Shown piece after piece: positions 53,603 to 62,908 of a DNA stretch of 64,000 nt. The stretch comes from Rhodospirillaceae bacterium (lineage in GTDB: Bacteria; Pseudomonadota; Alphaproteobacteria; Rhodospirillales; Rhodospirillaceae): positions 1-64,000 of the forward strand of contig CANJSF010000004.1 in the NCBI GenBank assembly GCA_947476925.1, written 5' to 3'. Position 1 is the first letter of the stretch. Every line of letters begins with the position of its first letter. The notes below the pieces were generated by a model, which saw nothing but the letters and a program-made list of their open reading frames with translations, did no database searches and was not told the DNA's origin. A program made the translations under genes and the position numbers.

Positions 53603-55549
53603 CTACCCCAAATGCTTTGCCAGAAAGCCTTCGATGGCCTTTAGCATCTCGGTGCGGGTTTTTTCGGTCGACAACCAATGGTCCTCGCCATCCAATTTGA
53701 TGAGTTGAACCGGCTTTCCAGCAGCCTTGAGGGCATCGCGCATGAATTCACTTTGCTCATACGCGACAACTGTGTCGTCTTTTCCGTGGATCAACAGCAC
53801 ATCAGCCGTCACCTTGGCGGCAGAATTGACCGGCGAGCGCTCCGCAATTTTGGCCGCATCCTCAGCCGGATTGCCGATGCTTTCCAGCCAATATTCATAG
53901 GTTGAACTATCGCCGCCGTAGCGATTGCGCTGCCATCCCAAAAAGCGAGTCAAATCAGACACGCCCGCCACCGACACCGCGCATTTATAAAGCTCGGGCG
54001 TAAAGGCCGCTCCAGCCAGGGCCGCATAACCACCGTAACTACCGCCCACGATGCACACCTTGGATGCATCGGCGATACCTTCGTCGATCAGGTGCTTCAC
54101 ACCATCGGTGACATCATCTTGCATTTTGCCACCCCATTCACCTTCACCGGCCGTTTGAAAACGCGAGCCGTATCCTTCGGAGCCACGGAAATTCATTTGC
54201 ACCACGGCATAGCCGCGCGACGCCATGGCTTGGGCCCAATAGTCAAACCGTTGGATATCGCGTACGGCGGGGCCGCCATGGGGCAGCACCACCAACGGCA
54301 AATTCTTGGACTGCGCGCCGGCGGGCAGTGTCAGGTAGCCTTGAAGCGATAGGCCATCACGCGCCTTATAAACAAAGGGCTTCACGGGCGCGATGTCGGC
54401 CTTGTTCAGATCGGGTCGCATGCCCGAGAGGAATTCAAGCTTGCCTTGCGTACGGTCGAGAATGAAATAGTCGCCCGCACTTTTGCTGCCTTGTGCATAC
54501 AGCACAAACTTCGTGCGCGCCCGATCCCACGACACGACCTGTACCGTTTCCCAATCGCCCAAAGCTTTCTGTGCGCCCACCAGCACGGCTTGCAGGTCGT
54601 TCTGGAAGAAAATTTGTTCATACCGCACACGGTAGTAATGCGCGCCAACAATTGTGCCAGTGTAGGGGTCGGTGATCACGCCATCGATATCCACACCATT
54701 GGGCTCGAACAACGGCGTACCGATTTTGCCGTCGGTCAACGACATCTCAAACAACGAGTACAAATCTGTCTTTAGACTGGTGCCGATAATCAGCGCGGTT
54801 TCGTCGGCATTTGCGCCATAAACACTCATCTTGGGAATCTCGGTGTCTTCGCTGAACACCACCTTATAGTCGCCCAAGCGCTCTTGGTTGGTGGGAACCG
54901 CAACTCGATAGCGATTAGTTTTTTGCTGATGCTCGATGCGCGCAACGACGTAGCCTTTTGGCGACGTCACCCAATATCGCGTCGACTCTGTGCCGCGCGA
55001 AACAACTTTCCCACGACCCGTCGTGCCATCGACCAGGAAAACCGCTTCTTCACCCTGAATGTTGCCGCCGCGAAACGATCGCGCCGACATCAACACGTCG
55101 CCATTGTCGTTCCACAAGCGGCTTTCGATGCTGCACAGGCTGCTTTGCAGTGCCAAGTCACCGTTAGCGCCCAACAGTTGCTTTGGTGATGATTTGCCCC
55201 GTGTATCGATCGAGAACGCGCCACAGAATTCCACCAAAGACGAGCGATACTCCATGATGTTCGTGGTCTTGGAGGCATAAATCAAAACATGGTTGTCGCT
55301 ACTCCATTCGATATTGCGAACTTTCAAATTGCCGAGGTCATATTGCGCGGCTTTTCTTGTGGCGAGTTCAAAGACGAATAGCCCGGAATGGCCGTTGACG
55401 GCCTTACTCATGGCCACCTTTTTTCCGTCGGCGGAAATCTGAACGTCGGAAACCTCGGGGTCTTTGCCGTAAAGCTCGATGGGAGGCGCGGCGTGCGCAG
55501 CGCCGATGGACAAGAATGCTGCGATAAAACCGACGAGTGTGTGACGCAT
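53603..55549 (-). CDS. Secreted S9 family prolyl-oligopeptidase-type peptidase
   Basis: The 648-residue protein has a signal peptide (MRHTLVGFIAAFLSIGAAHA) and a beta-propeller of about 360 residues. The catalytic domain contains LVVLPHGGP, the Ser of CIVGGSYGGYAALAGA, Asp in HGKDDTVV and His in DGEDHWLS. It would cut peptides, probably after Pro or Ala, in the periplasm. GGGGAAG precedes ATG 55549. The gene is isolated from its neighbours by 57 and 80 bp. Confidence 0.92.
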   Translation of the reverse strand: MRHTLVGFIAAFLSIGAAHAAPPIELYGKDPEVSDVQISADGKKVAMSKAVNGHSGLFVFELATRKAAQYDLGNLKVRNIEWSSDNHVLIYASKTTNIMEYRSSLVEFCGAFSIDTRGKSSPKQLLGANGDLALQSSLCSIESRLWNDNGDVLMSARSFRGGNIQGEEAVFLVDGTTGRGKVVSRGTESTRYWVTSPKGYVVARIEHQQKTNRYRVAVPTNQERLGDYKVVFSEDTEIPKMSVYGANADETALIIGTSLKTDLYSLFEMSLTDGKIGTPLFEPNGVDIDGVITDPYTGTIVGAHYYRVRYEQIFFQNDLQAVLVGAQKALGDWETVQVVSWDRARTKFVLYAQGSKSAGDYFILDRTQGKLEFLSGMRPDLNKADIAPVKPFVYKARDGLSLQGYLTLPAGAQSKNLPLVVLPHGGPAVRDIQRFDYWAQAMASRGYAVVQMNFRGSEGYGSRFQTAGEGEWGGKMQDDVTDGVKHLIDEGIADASKVCIVGGSYGGYAALAGAAFTPELYKCAVSVAGVSDLTRFLGWQRNRYGGDSSTYEYWLESIGNPAEDAAKIAERSPVNSAAKVTADVLLIHGKDDTVVAYEQSEFMRDALKAAGKPVQLIKLDGEDHWLSTEKTRTEMLKAIEGFLAKHLG

Positions 55550-55629
55550 AACGTCTTCCCCCGAATGCTATCCCCGTCGAAATTAAACGACTGGGGCCGG
55601 GGCTAGTCAACCATAAATGGTGTAGCCGG

Positions 55630-56646
55630 CTATTTTCCCCCCGCCGCTAGAAGCCCTTCTATTCGTGTGGCGATATCGCCGGCCGCGTTCAAGGGGGCGT
55701 GGGTGAAGGCTTCGTGGCCAAAAAGCGGGGGCGTGCCGGTGAACGGCTTGGCGAGCCCGCGCTCGAACAGGTCGCGGTGCAGGCGCGCGTGTTTGGGGGC
55801 CACCATGTCGGGCGGCGCGTAAATATAGACACTGGCGGGGTTTGCGCAGGCCTCGCTGCACATGGATACGGAATCACCCGTCACCACCACGACATCCGCG
55901 AGTGCCAAAAACCCGCCGTAGGGGTTTTCAGCCGCACCGTCTTTCTCCTGGCCCCACAAGTAGGCGCGGTGCGGTGCATCCAGCGCGGCCAACAACGCCA
56001 CTTCACTTTCAACACCTGTGCGACGCGATGTGGACAACAACACCGATCCACCCAATTCCTTGGCAAGCGCATTCACTCGCGCGCCCACATCTTTGGCCAG
56101 CGCTACGGGGAATGGCCGTTGGTGCGTGGCTCCACCGACGAAAAGCGAAACATACGGGCGCGGCAAATCCTTCACACGCGGCGCCCACGCGGCAGCCTCG
56201 CGCTCCAGTTTGGCATTTGAATACCGATGCGGCGCGCCGGTGATGCGCACGACATTGGGAAGGTCGCCGTCGGGCCGGTCGCAGTCATGGCGCGGAATGG
56301 CAATCAGGTCGAAGTCGGCCGCACCAACGCGACCGGGGTTCATAATTTGCACAAGGGCAACGTTTTGCCCGGCCGTTCTTTTGATCCAGCGCGCCACGGG
56401 TGCGGTGCGACGGCCAGCGGCAATCACCAAATCAGGCCACGGTGCAACCAGCGCCGCCACACTGTCATCCGTCACGCCAATCAACGTCGAACCCCGCACG
56501 ATGTTGGGCAACTTCCCCAGCGAGCTATAGCGAATATTTTTTTGCACAAAAGGCTGGTTCAAAGCCTCGGCCACGCCCAAGGCCTGGCCGGCATTACCCG
56601 GCCGGTCGTCCGTCAGAACCCAGATGAGCGGTCGTGTGTTTGTCAT
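55630..56646 (-). CDS. DUF1022 / ELM1-like family protein
   Basis: The 338-residue protein begins TRPLIWVLTDDRPGNAGQALGVAEAL. It contains PDLVIAAGRRTAPVARWIKR, VQIMNPGRVGAADFDLIAIPRHD and VVVTGDSVSMCSEACANPASVYIY, as in the ELM1-like proteins found in plants and Alphaproteobacteria. The fold resembles a GT-B glycosyltransferase; a role in envelope glycolipid synthesis is possible. ATG 56646 is preferred over the upstream frame, whose extra 45 residues are promoter sequence. No partners are adjacent. Confidence 0.85.
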   Translation of the reverse strand: MTNTRPLIWVLTDDRPGNAGQALGVAEALNQPFVQKNIRYSSLGKLPNIVRGSTLIGVTDDSVAALVAPWPDLVIAAGRRTAPVARWIKRTAGQNVALVQIMNPGRVGAADFDLIAIPRHDCDRPDGDLPNVVRITGAPHRYSNAKLEREAAAWAPRVKDLPRPYVSLFVGGATHQRPFPVALAKDVGARVNALAKELGGSVLLSTSRRTGVESEVALLAALDAPHRAYLWGQEKDGAAENPYGGFLALADVVVVTGDSVSMCSEACANPASVYIYAPPDMVAPKHARLHRDLFERGLAKPFTGTPPLFGHEAFTHAPLNAAGDIATRIEGLLAAGGK

Positions 56647-56892
56647 GGGGCGGACCATACACCACCAGGCCCGGCAATCCATCGTCGTGCGTGGGATACG
56701 AGCAGCTGCGGCCGGGAATTGGTCATTGGCAAACCGCGCATAAGCAGCACCTTCCGGCCATCGGCGCGTTCTGAATTGCACAGCCTGGCCACGGAACTGG
56801 GGATGAGAGGGCGCTGATGCGCGAAATGATCAGCCTTGTACCCCCGGACTAATGCGCCCAGAGTGGCACTCTATGAAATGGGAGTGCAGCTT

Positions 56893-57108
56893 ATGATTAA
56901 GAACGTCGGTGATGTTGACCGCATGGCCCGTGCGCTGTTTGGCCTCGGGTTTCTTTCGCTGCCCATTATTATGACCATACCCGTAGGATTAACCTATTAC
57001 GCGCTTTCAGTCGCGGCTGTGTTGGTTGGTGTGTCGATGATTTGGTCGGCCGCAAAGGGCTACTGCTTCGTCTATGGGTTCCTGGGTTTCTCGACCTGCA
57101 AAACCTAG
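56893..57108 (+). CDS. DUF2892 small inner-membrane protein
   Basis: The 71-residue protein MIKNVGDVDRMARALFGLGF has two membrane helices and a C-terminal CKT, matching DUF2892 (YgaP C-terminal-like). In other proteins this module is fused to rhodanese. It might anchor or sense, but its function is unknown. GGGAG lies nine bases before ATG 56893. Confidence 0.85.
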   Translation: MIKNVGDVDRMARALFGLGFLSLPIIMTIPVGLTYYALSVAAVLVGVSMIWSAAKGYCFVYGFLGFSTCKT

Positions 57109-57224
57109 GAGTCCGTCACTTCCACGCGCATCCCGCCCGGGGCTGCGGCCTCGCACGAGAGGGTTGATCGCGTCCGGCGTCAGGCAGAAACTCCAGACCC
57201 ACGTTATCCTGGGGAGGAACCGCC

Positions 57225-58127
57225 ATGACCATCACCACACCGTCGCGCCGACATGCGCTTGGCGCGCTATCGTTGGCAGGGCTGGCCGCCGGCGTCGCCG
57301 CACCGGCGATGGCGGCCACCAAGCACCTCAACCTCGACGACCCGTGGGACAATCTCACCGCCTACCTGAAAGCCCGCAGCGACATTTCCGGCGCGATCTC
57401 GATGTCTTGGACGCAAGGGTTTGTGTACAGCAACATACCCGGGCAGCCCGCGCGCAAGCTGATGATGGGCCAAGGCGTCAAATGCACACGCTGCATTAAA
57501 GACGACAAAGGCTACGAGTTCCTGGAACGCGAGTGCGTGATTTTTTCCGATGCCGAAACGGGCGAGCCGTTAAAAACCTGGCGCAACCCATTTACCGAGC
57601 GCACCGTGGATGTATTCCACATCCAAAATGCATCGGCGGGCGGACACATTGATGCTGTGGGTTCGCGCGGGCAACATCACACGACGTATCTGGAAAACAC
57701 CGGCGACGTGACGTTCTTTATCGACTTGTTCTATTCGTCGCCTTCAAAGTTGTCGGTGAAGGATTACCCCGCCTACGCGGCCAGTGATGTGTACGAAGGT
57801 GCTGGCATTTATCATTTCCATGCCAAGCGTGCCGACCTGGACAATGCCGCCCTTGCATCCGCGCCCGTCACCACCTCGCATACGGGCGTGCGCCAATGGT
57901 TGCCGTGGATGGAGATGGGCCAATGGGCCGGCGGCGTGGTGATGCCCAGCCGCGGCAAAAAATTACCCAACGGCATTGCCGACTTGCCCAAACCCTTACG
58001 CGCCTGGATGGAAAAAAACGCACCCGAGTTCCTGACCGCGCCAACCCTGGCCGACAAAGACAAACAACGGTTCTTCTACGACCAGTTCAAGGACCACATT
58101 GATAAAAAGCGGAAGGGGATGGGGTAG
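57225..58127 (+). CDS. DUF1838 family protein with Tat signal
   Basis: The 300-residue protein begins MTITTPSRRHALGALSLAGLAAGVAAPAMA, a twin-arginine signal with cleavage at AMA. The mature part contains DDPWDNLTAYLKARSDISGAISMSW, CTRCIKDDKGYEFLERECVIFSD, HHTTYLENTGDVTFFIDLFYSSPSKLS and HTGVRQWLPWMEMGQWAGG, typical of DUF1838. It should be exported folded to the periplasm. Family function is not known. A GGGGAGG site precedes ATG 57225. Confidence 0.87.
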   Translation: MTITTPSRRHALGALSLAGLAAGVAAPAMAATKHLNLDDPWDNLTAYLKARSDISGAISMSWTQGFVYSNIPGQPARKLMMGQGVKCTRCIKDDKGYEFLERECVIFSDAETGEPLKTWRNPFTERTVDVFHIQNASAGGHIDAVGSRGQHHTTYLENTGDVTFFIDLFYSSPSKLSVKDYPAYAASDVYEGAGIYHFHAKRADLDNAALASAPVTTSHTGVRQWLPWMEMGQWAGGVVMPSRGKKLPNGIADLPKPLRAWMEKNAPEFLTAPTLADKDKQRFFYDQFKDHIDKKRKGMG

Positions 58128-58739
58128 AGGATTTTTCGTCCCTTGTCATAGGAGCGTGAACGGGTCCGCGTCATCTGCTTGATTGAACAACTCAAGATAA
58201 TGGCCAACGAACGCCACGAACCCAATCACTCGCTGATCACGGACCAGATGGCTGATGGCGCTGAGCATTTCTGACCATCAACTTGGTATAATTTTCATCT
58301 GGCGCAAACTCCGAACCCCTCTTAGCTTTTCTGTATTCGCCGACGCGAAAGCATGCACCGTCGCATCACAACGGCGCGCACGCTTGCGCAAAAAAAATCG
58401 GGAAAGTTTGAGATGAGCCCCACATTCATCGCGCCTCAGCAACCCTCGGCATCAACTTCCTCTCGCGTTGCGCGAAATGCAGCAGGAGCAATAGGTCGCC
58501 ATATGGACCTAAAAAACTCAATGTTTTCAATGGGCCATCAGTTAATAACCAGATATCAAAAAGTGGTCTTTGGGAAAATCAATGGCTTACGGACGTTTTC
58601 CACCAAATGCACCAGTAGATTCTCACTATTTACTGGTGGCGCCGTCCGGCGCTGCACATGCATTCCCCACTTCACGTTTTCGCCCGTTGGTTTAAACCTC
58701 GCAGCGGTTTTGAGTTTTGATGAATAGGTTTACCACTCC
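58128..58739. other. 0.6-kb gap without a confident gene
   Basis: The segment is A+T richer than its neighbours. A 124-codon frame at 58353-58727 (plus) has no recognisable domain. A 40-codon frame on the minus strand (58268-58146, MLSAISHLVRDQRVIGFVAF...) reads like protein and could be a gene remnant. An 8-bp inverted repeat (CACCAGTA 58610-58617 / TACTGGTG 58631-58638) is also present. It may be a decayed insertion; the pyrE promoter must lie at its right end. Confidence 0.35.
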
Positions 58740-59453
58740 ATGACGCACTCACCTTCTGCTTCTGCCGCCGCCCCCGCTCGCTCCGCCCGCCAAGTTGCTG
58801 CCGCACGCACGGTGGCCACCATTTTGCTGGATATCAAAGCCGTCAACTTCCGGCCCGAGGAGCCCTATAAACTCACCGCCGGGTGGGCAAGCCCCGTGTA
58901 CATCGACTGCCGCAAGCTGATCTCATTCTTGCCCGAGCGCCGCACGGCCATGGAACTGGCGCGCGCCGAGTTGGAAGAAAGCGTGGGCCGCGCCAACATT
59001 GAAAGTGTCGCGGGCGGCGAGACGGCAGGCATTCCGTATGCCGCCTGGATTTCCGAAGGCCTGTCGGTGCCCATGCAGTACGTGCGCAAAAAGCCCAAGG
59101 GCTTTGGTCGCAACGCGCAAATCGAAGGCGACTTTAAGGAAGGCCAACGCATTTTGTTGGTAGAAGATTTAGCCAGCGATGGCGGCTCGAAGCTGGTGTT
59201 CGCCAAAGCATTGCGAGATGCCGGTGCAGTCTGCGACCACGTGTTCGTGGTGTTTTTTTACGGCGCGTTCCCCGGTGCCCTGGAAACGTTAGCCGCCGAG
59301 GGTTTGACACTGCATTACCTGTGCACCTGGCGCGACGTGCTGGCGGTGGCGGAAGAAAAAAAATCGTTCTCGGCTGCCGCCATTGCCGGCGTGAAAGACT
59401 TTTTAGCCGACCCCGTGGCCTGGAGTGTCAAGCACGGGGGTAAGGGCGCGTGA
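58740..59453 (+). CDS. pyrE: Orotate phosphoribosyltransferase
   Basis: The 237-residue enzyme makes orotidine monophosphate from orotate and PRPP in pyrimidine synthesis. VNFRPEEPYKLTAGWASPVYIDCRKLISF is the orotate-site N-terminus, and QRILLVEDLASDGGSKLVFAKALRDAGA carries the PRPP-binding loop. PMQYVRKKPKGFGRNAQIEG is the flexible catalytic loop. The N-terminus is extended by about 15 Ala/Ser-rich residues. No pyrC or pyrF is nearby. The stop lies in the first copy of a 59-bp tandem repeat. Confidence 0.93.
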   Translation: MTHSPSASAAAPARSARQVAAARTVATILLDIKAVNFRPEEPYKLTAGWASPVYIDCRKLISFLPERRTAMELARAELEESVGRANIESVAGGETAGIPYAAWISEGLSVPMQYVRKKPKGFGRNAQIEGDFKEGQRILLVEDLASDGGSKLVFAKALRDAGAVCDHVFVVFFYGAFPGALETLAAEGLTLHYLCTWRDVLAVAEEKKSFSAAAIAGVKDFLADPVAWSVKHGGKGA

Positions 59454-59564
59454 CCCGGAAAAGTGGGAACCGGTTTTCCGATCAGGTCATGCGCGAAGGA
59501 AAAGCCGCGTGACCCGGAAAAGTGGAAACCGGTTTTCCGATCAGGTCATGCGCAAAGGAAAAGC
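59447..59564 (+). repeat. Two tandem copies of a 59-bp intergenic repeat
   Basis: 59447-59505 and 59506-59564 are identical apart from two substitutions, and the start of a third unit (CGCGTGA) follows. Each unit carries the GGAAAAGTGG/AACCGGTTTTCC palindrome followed by CGATCAGGTCATGCGC, a sequence widespread between genes in Alphaproteobacteria. The first unit contains the pyrE stop codon and the second ends with the AAAGGA/GTG start region of the next gene. Confidence 0.85.
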
Positions 59565-59567
59565 CGC

Positions 59568-60329
59568 GTGAAATTCTGCGGGCTTATTATGGCGCTGTTT
59601 TTGTGCTGTGCGCCCGCCCACGCCCAGTTTAGCGCCGACAAAACCGGGCCTGGGGCAGTGCAAAATGCCAACATCGTGCGCTGGGTCAAAGGCGAGTACG
59701 AATATCGTACTTTGAAAAGCCAAGCTGTGCGCGGCGGCGAGAACTTTTACCTCACGGTCCATCGCGATGGCTCGCGCACCATGCGCGCATTTACCGACAT
59801 CGCCACGCGCGATGTGCAAGCCAATGTTGTCCTGCGCGTGGCCGATAATTTCCGCCCGCTCGATGCCTTCGTCAGCATGTTCACGAAGGGCGGCTACAAG
59901 GGCGCCATCACCATTCATGTCGATGGCGATACGTTGCGGGCGACGACGACCGGCCCCACCGGCCAGCTCGATCAAATAACAAAAGTGCCTGCGCAATTTT
60001 CGCTGGTCGTTCATCCGCTGGCGCTGGACAGTTGGCACCCGTGGTACATCGCGCCGACCAAGGGCGTGCGGCAACCGGGCATGCAATACCTGCTCAACAC
60101 CGACGGCGATGTGGCCAAGGCCTTAAGCGGCCAAGTGCAGCCTGAAAGCTTTGAGTATATGGGCGAAGAAGACGTGAGCGTTCCCGCCGGCACGTTCAAA
60201 ACGACCCATGTGCGCATGGGCGGCCATTCCGATATTTGGGTCACGGGGCCCGACCGTATTTTGGTGCGTTACGTGTGGGCCGAGATTGACCGCGACTACG
60301 TGCTGAAAACGCTGGCAACCGGGCCGTAA
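59568..60329 (+). CDS. DUF3108-like secreted protein
   Basis: The signal peptide MKFCGLIMALFLCCAPAHAQ is followed by a beta-rich domain. That domain contains VKGEYEYRTLKSQAVRGGENFYLTVHRDGSRTMRAF, LDSWHPWYI and FEYMGEEDVSVPAGTFKTTHVRM...DIWVTGPDRILVRYVW, similar to periplasmic DUF3108 proteins. GTG 59568 is chosen since AAAGGA precedes it and the signal peptide starts there; upstream codons read through the tandem repeat. The 253-residue function is unknown. It converges with the histidine kinase gene 3 bp away. Confidence 0.75.
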   Translation: MKFCGLIMALFLCCAPAHAQFSADKTGPGAVQNANIVRWVKGEYEYRTLKSQAVRGGENFYLTVHRDGSRTMRAFTDIATRDVQANVVLRVADNFRPLDAFVSMFTKGGYKGAITIHVDGDTLRATTTGPTGQLDQITKVPAQFSLVVHPLALDSWHPWYIAPTKGVRQPGMQYLLNTDGDVAKALSGQVQPESFEYMGEEDVSVPAGTFKTTHVRMGGHSDIWVTGPDRILVRYVWAEIDRDYVLKTLATGP

Positions 60330-60332
60330 CGT

Positions 60333-61889
60333 TTAAGCGCGCGTTGTGGGCAGTGTGACCCTGGCTCGCAAGCCGCCCTCGGCACGCGTGAATAGGTCGA
60401 TGTCGCCCCCCATGCTGCGAATGGCGTTGCGGGTAATAGTAAGCCCTAAGCCCGTGCCGCCGGTTTCGCGCGAGCGTGATGACTCAAGCCGCACAAACGG
60501 CGCGAACACACGTTCCTTGTCGGCTGGCGCAATGCCCGGTCCGTCGTCGTCGACAAACACGTCGATGGTGTCGGCACCAGGGGCCAGCGTAATGCGCGCG
60601 CGCTTGCCGTACTTGATGGCGTTGTCGACCAAATTGCCGATGGCGCGCTTTAACGCCAGCGGGCGGGCGGTCATATCAAACGCGCTGGGCCCGGCGTACG
60701 ACACATGCTGACCGGTCGCGCGCCCATCTTCGGCAATGGTCGCAAGTAAGCGCGCGACATCAATGGTCGCGGTGGGTTCATTGGCCGCATCGTCCCGTGC
60801 GAACGCTAAAGTGGCGGCGATCATCGCCTCCATTTCGTCGAGGTCTGAAAGCATCTTGGTTCGTTGGGCGTCGTCGTCGACAAACTCGGCGCGCAACTTC
60901 ATGCGGGTGATGGGCGTGCGCAGATCATGACTAATCGCGGCCAGCATTTGAGTGCGGTCTTGGATGAAGCGCTTGAGGCGCATTTGCATCGTGTTAAAGG
61001 CACGCGCCGCGCGCCGCACTTCGCCGGGGCCTTTTTCATCCAGTGGGTCGGCGTTGACATCCACGCCTAACCGCTCGGCCGCACTGGCAAACAACGCCAA
61101 GGGTTTAGTGGCACGGCCCACACCCCACAACGCGACGACCGCAATGATCAGCGACAGAATACTCAGGAAGATAATAGGTTGGCTGCGCGAGGGGCTTTCA
61201 TCTACGGCCAACGAGATGCGCGCATTGAACCACGCCGTATCGGTGACACGCACCGAGACGCGAATGATCGCTTCAGGGCCTGGCAGCGGCAATCGCGGGC
61301 GGTTCATGAACCGCTCCATGCGTTGCTCGCGACGATCATCACGGCTTTGCAAGCCTTCAGGCGGCGCTGGTGGGCCGTTGACATCGTCCTCATCACGCAT
61401 GTGCTGGGCGATTTCCTCTTCCGAGGGGAAAGCAGCGGCGGGGTCAGACCCACGGTCAATGCGGCTGTCGACGTGGATCTCGGTGCCGGTGGGGAATTCG
61501 CGTTCAAGCCGGCGTTGAACCACGCGGCTGGAGAACTGGTCGTCGGATTGTTGCACGATGGGCCGGCGCGTGACCGCCATAGCCAAAGCCGGCGAATTCA
61601 TGCGGCGAATGATCAGTGCGCGTTCTGGGCCTTGCGCGCGGTCAACCAACCGGCGCACGGCGATGACTTGGTCCGCCGCTTGGCTGGCCGAGGCCGCCAC
61701 GGCGGCTTCTTCGCGGAAGACAAAGTAGAAAATGAGTGACGCACCGTTCAGCACGATGACAATCAGCATCACCACCGCAATGATAAACGTCGCTAAGTTA
61801 TCGAGGCCAAGGCGTTCGACCCAACGCGGCGGAACACGCCGCACTTTGGGTTCGTCGGGGATCGCGTGCGGGATAACGCTCTCAGCCAC
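60333..61889 (-). CDS. EnvZ-like sensor histidine kinase
   Basis: Helix 1 (about 32-55), a periplasmic domain of about 170 residues and helix 2 (about 232-254) are followed by a HAMP domain. HisKA contains AAISHDLRTPITRMKLRAEFVDD, and the ATPase domain contains AIGNLVDNAIKYG, DDGPGIAP and GGTGLGLTI. It phosphorylates the regulator encoded upstream, whose stop overlaps by 8 bp. The periplasmic part contains a Pro/Arg-rich insertion (VNGPPAPPEGLQSRDD). The signal is unknown; the neighbouring PepSY-like protein may contribute. Confidence 0.93.
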   Translation of the reverse strand: MAESVIPHAIPDEPKVRRVPPRWVERLGLDNLATFIIAVVMLIVIVLNGASLIFYFVFREEAAVAASASQAADQVIAVRRLVDRAQGPERALIIRRMNSPALAMAVTRRPIVQQSDDQFSSRVVQRRLEREFPTGTEIHVDSRIDRGSDPAAAFPSEEEIAQHMRDEDDVNGPPAPPEGLQSRDDRREQRMERFMNRPRLPLPGPEAIIRVSVRVTDTAWFNARISLAVDESPSRSQPIIFLSILSLIIAVVALWGVGRATKPLALFASAAERLGVDVNADPLDEKGPGEVRRAARAFNTMQMRLKRFIQDRTQMLAAISHDLRTPITRMKLRAEFVDDDAQRTKMLSDLDEMEAMIAATLAFARDDAANEPTATIDVARLLATIAEDGRATGQHVSYAGPSAFDMTARPLALKRAIGNLVDNAIKYGKRARITLAPGADTIDVFVDDDGPGIAPADKERVFAPFVRLESSRSRETGGTGLGLTITRNAIRSMGGDIDLFTRAEGGLRARVTLPTTRA

Positions 61890-62625
61890 GAATCACCTCG
61901 GGCGTAAACATGTAGCCACCGCCACGCACGGTTTTGATCAGCATCGGAATCTTGGCGTCGGGTTCGATCTTTTTGCGCAAGCGACCAACCTGAACATCAA
62001 TCGCACGATCAAACGGGATCGCCGCCCGACCGCGCGCCATATCCAGCAACTGATCGCGATTGAGGACGCGGCGTGGATGCTCAACAAACGCCACCAGCAA
62101 TTCGTATTCACCCGCCGTCAGCAAAATTGCTTCGCCATTCTTACGCAACGTGCGTGTCGCGGTTTCCAAAGAAAAATCTTCAAACCGAACAATCTCGCCG
62201 CTGCCTTCCGTAATTGGCACCACAGGACCAAGAGGTGCGACGGTTGTCCGGCGCAACACCGCTTTGATGCGTGCGGCCAATTCACGCGGGTTGAAAGGCT
62301 TGGGAATGTAGTCGTCCGCACCCACTTCCAGGCCAATGATGCGGTCGACATCCTCGCCCATGGCGGTGAGCATGATGATGGGAATGTCCGAATCGGCGCG
62401 CACCTGGCGGCACAGCGTCAAGCCATCATCGCCCGGCATCATCAAGTCCAAAACGATAAGGTCGATTTTCCAATCCTTCAGCGCCTGCTGCATATCGCGA
62501 CCATCTTTCGCCGTGGTCACGCGAAATTCGTGCTTGGTCAAAAAGCGGCTCAGCAATTCGCGAATCTCGGTGTCGTCGTCGACAATGAGGATATGCGGCT
62601 TGGCGGTTTCAGTTGCGGTGCTCAT
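61882..62625 (-). CDS. OmpR-family response regulator
   Basis: A receiver with ILIVDDDTEIRELL, acceptor Asp in LIVLDLMMPGDDG and KPFNPRELA is followed by a winged helix ending FDRAIDVQVGRLRKKIEPD...RGGGYMF. ATG 62625 is chosen at the receiver; an upstream in-frame GTG/ATG set to 62646 adds seven residues. It is operonic with the kinase and divergent from the PepSY-like gene. GTTACA boxes at 10-bp steps in the shared promoter are the likely binding sites. Confidence 0.93.
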   Translation of the reverse strand: MSTATETAKPHILIVDDDTEIRELLSRFLTKHEFRVTTAKDGRDMQQALKDWKIDLIVLDLMMPGDDGLTLCRQVRADSDIPIIMLTAMGEDVDRIIGLEVGADDYIPKPFNPRELAARIKAVLRRTTVAPLGPVVPITEGSGEIVRFEDFSLETATRTLRKNGEAILLTAGEYELLVAFVEHPRRVLNRDQLLDMARGRAAIPFDRAIDVQVGRLRKKIEPDAKIPMLIKTVRGGGYMFTPEVIRG

Positions 62626-62678
62626 GGGCGACAACTTATCGCGCAAAGCCGCAGAATTCCAAGGATTCCGGCAACTGC

Positions 62679-62747
62679 GTGTAACATCAAGGCCCCTGGT
62701 TACAACCCGTTACACTTTAATACAGGGCCAGACATCGGACTGTTACA
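62679..62747. promoter_or_regulatory. GTTACA boxes at 10-bp steps in the divergent promoter
   Basis: GTTACA occurs at 62699-62704 and 62709-62714, with AATACA at 62719-62724 continuing the 10-bp period. Further copies are at 62742-62747 and, inverted (TGTAACA), at 62679-62685. Direct half-sites one helical turn apart are the standard binding array of OmpR/PhoB-family dimers. The array lies between the regulator start (62625) and the plus-strand genes, so it may autoregulate and activate both. Confidence 0.6.
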
Positions 62748-62815
62748 GGATGGGATCATAAATGCTTCCACAAGCCGAGCGGAACCCCGAGCGGCACACA
62801 TAAAGGAAAACGAAA

Positions 62816-62908
62816 ATGGAAAGCATCTTTTTGAACACGATCATCAGCTTGATGGGCCTGAGCACCGCCTGGATGGGCATCAGCACGATCTTCTCGAAGT
62901 CAGCCTAA
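62816..62908 (+). CDS. 30-residue membrane peptide upstream of PepSY-like gene
   Basis: AAAGGAAAACGAAA precedes ATG 62816. The peptide MESIFLNTIISLMGLSTAWM, then GISTIFSKSA, is one amphipathic to hydrophobic helix. It lies between the GTTACA boxes and the PepSY-like gene, 50 bp before it. It could be a small membrane regulator or a leader peptide; no family is recognised. Confidence 0.45.
   Translation: MESIFLNTIISLMGLSTAWMGISTIFSKSA

Noticed and set aside
58353-58727. 124-codon plus-strand frame before pyrE
   Set aside because: It has irregular composition, no domain and no good ribosome site.
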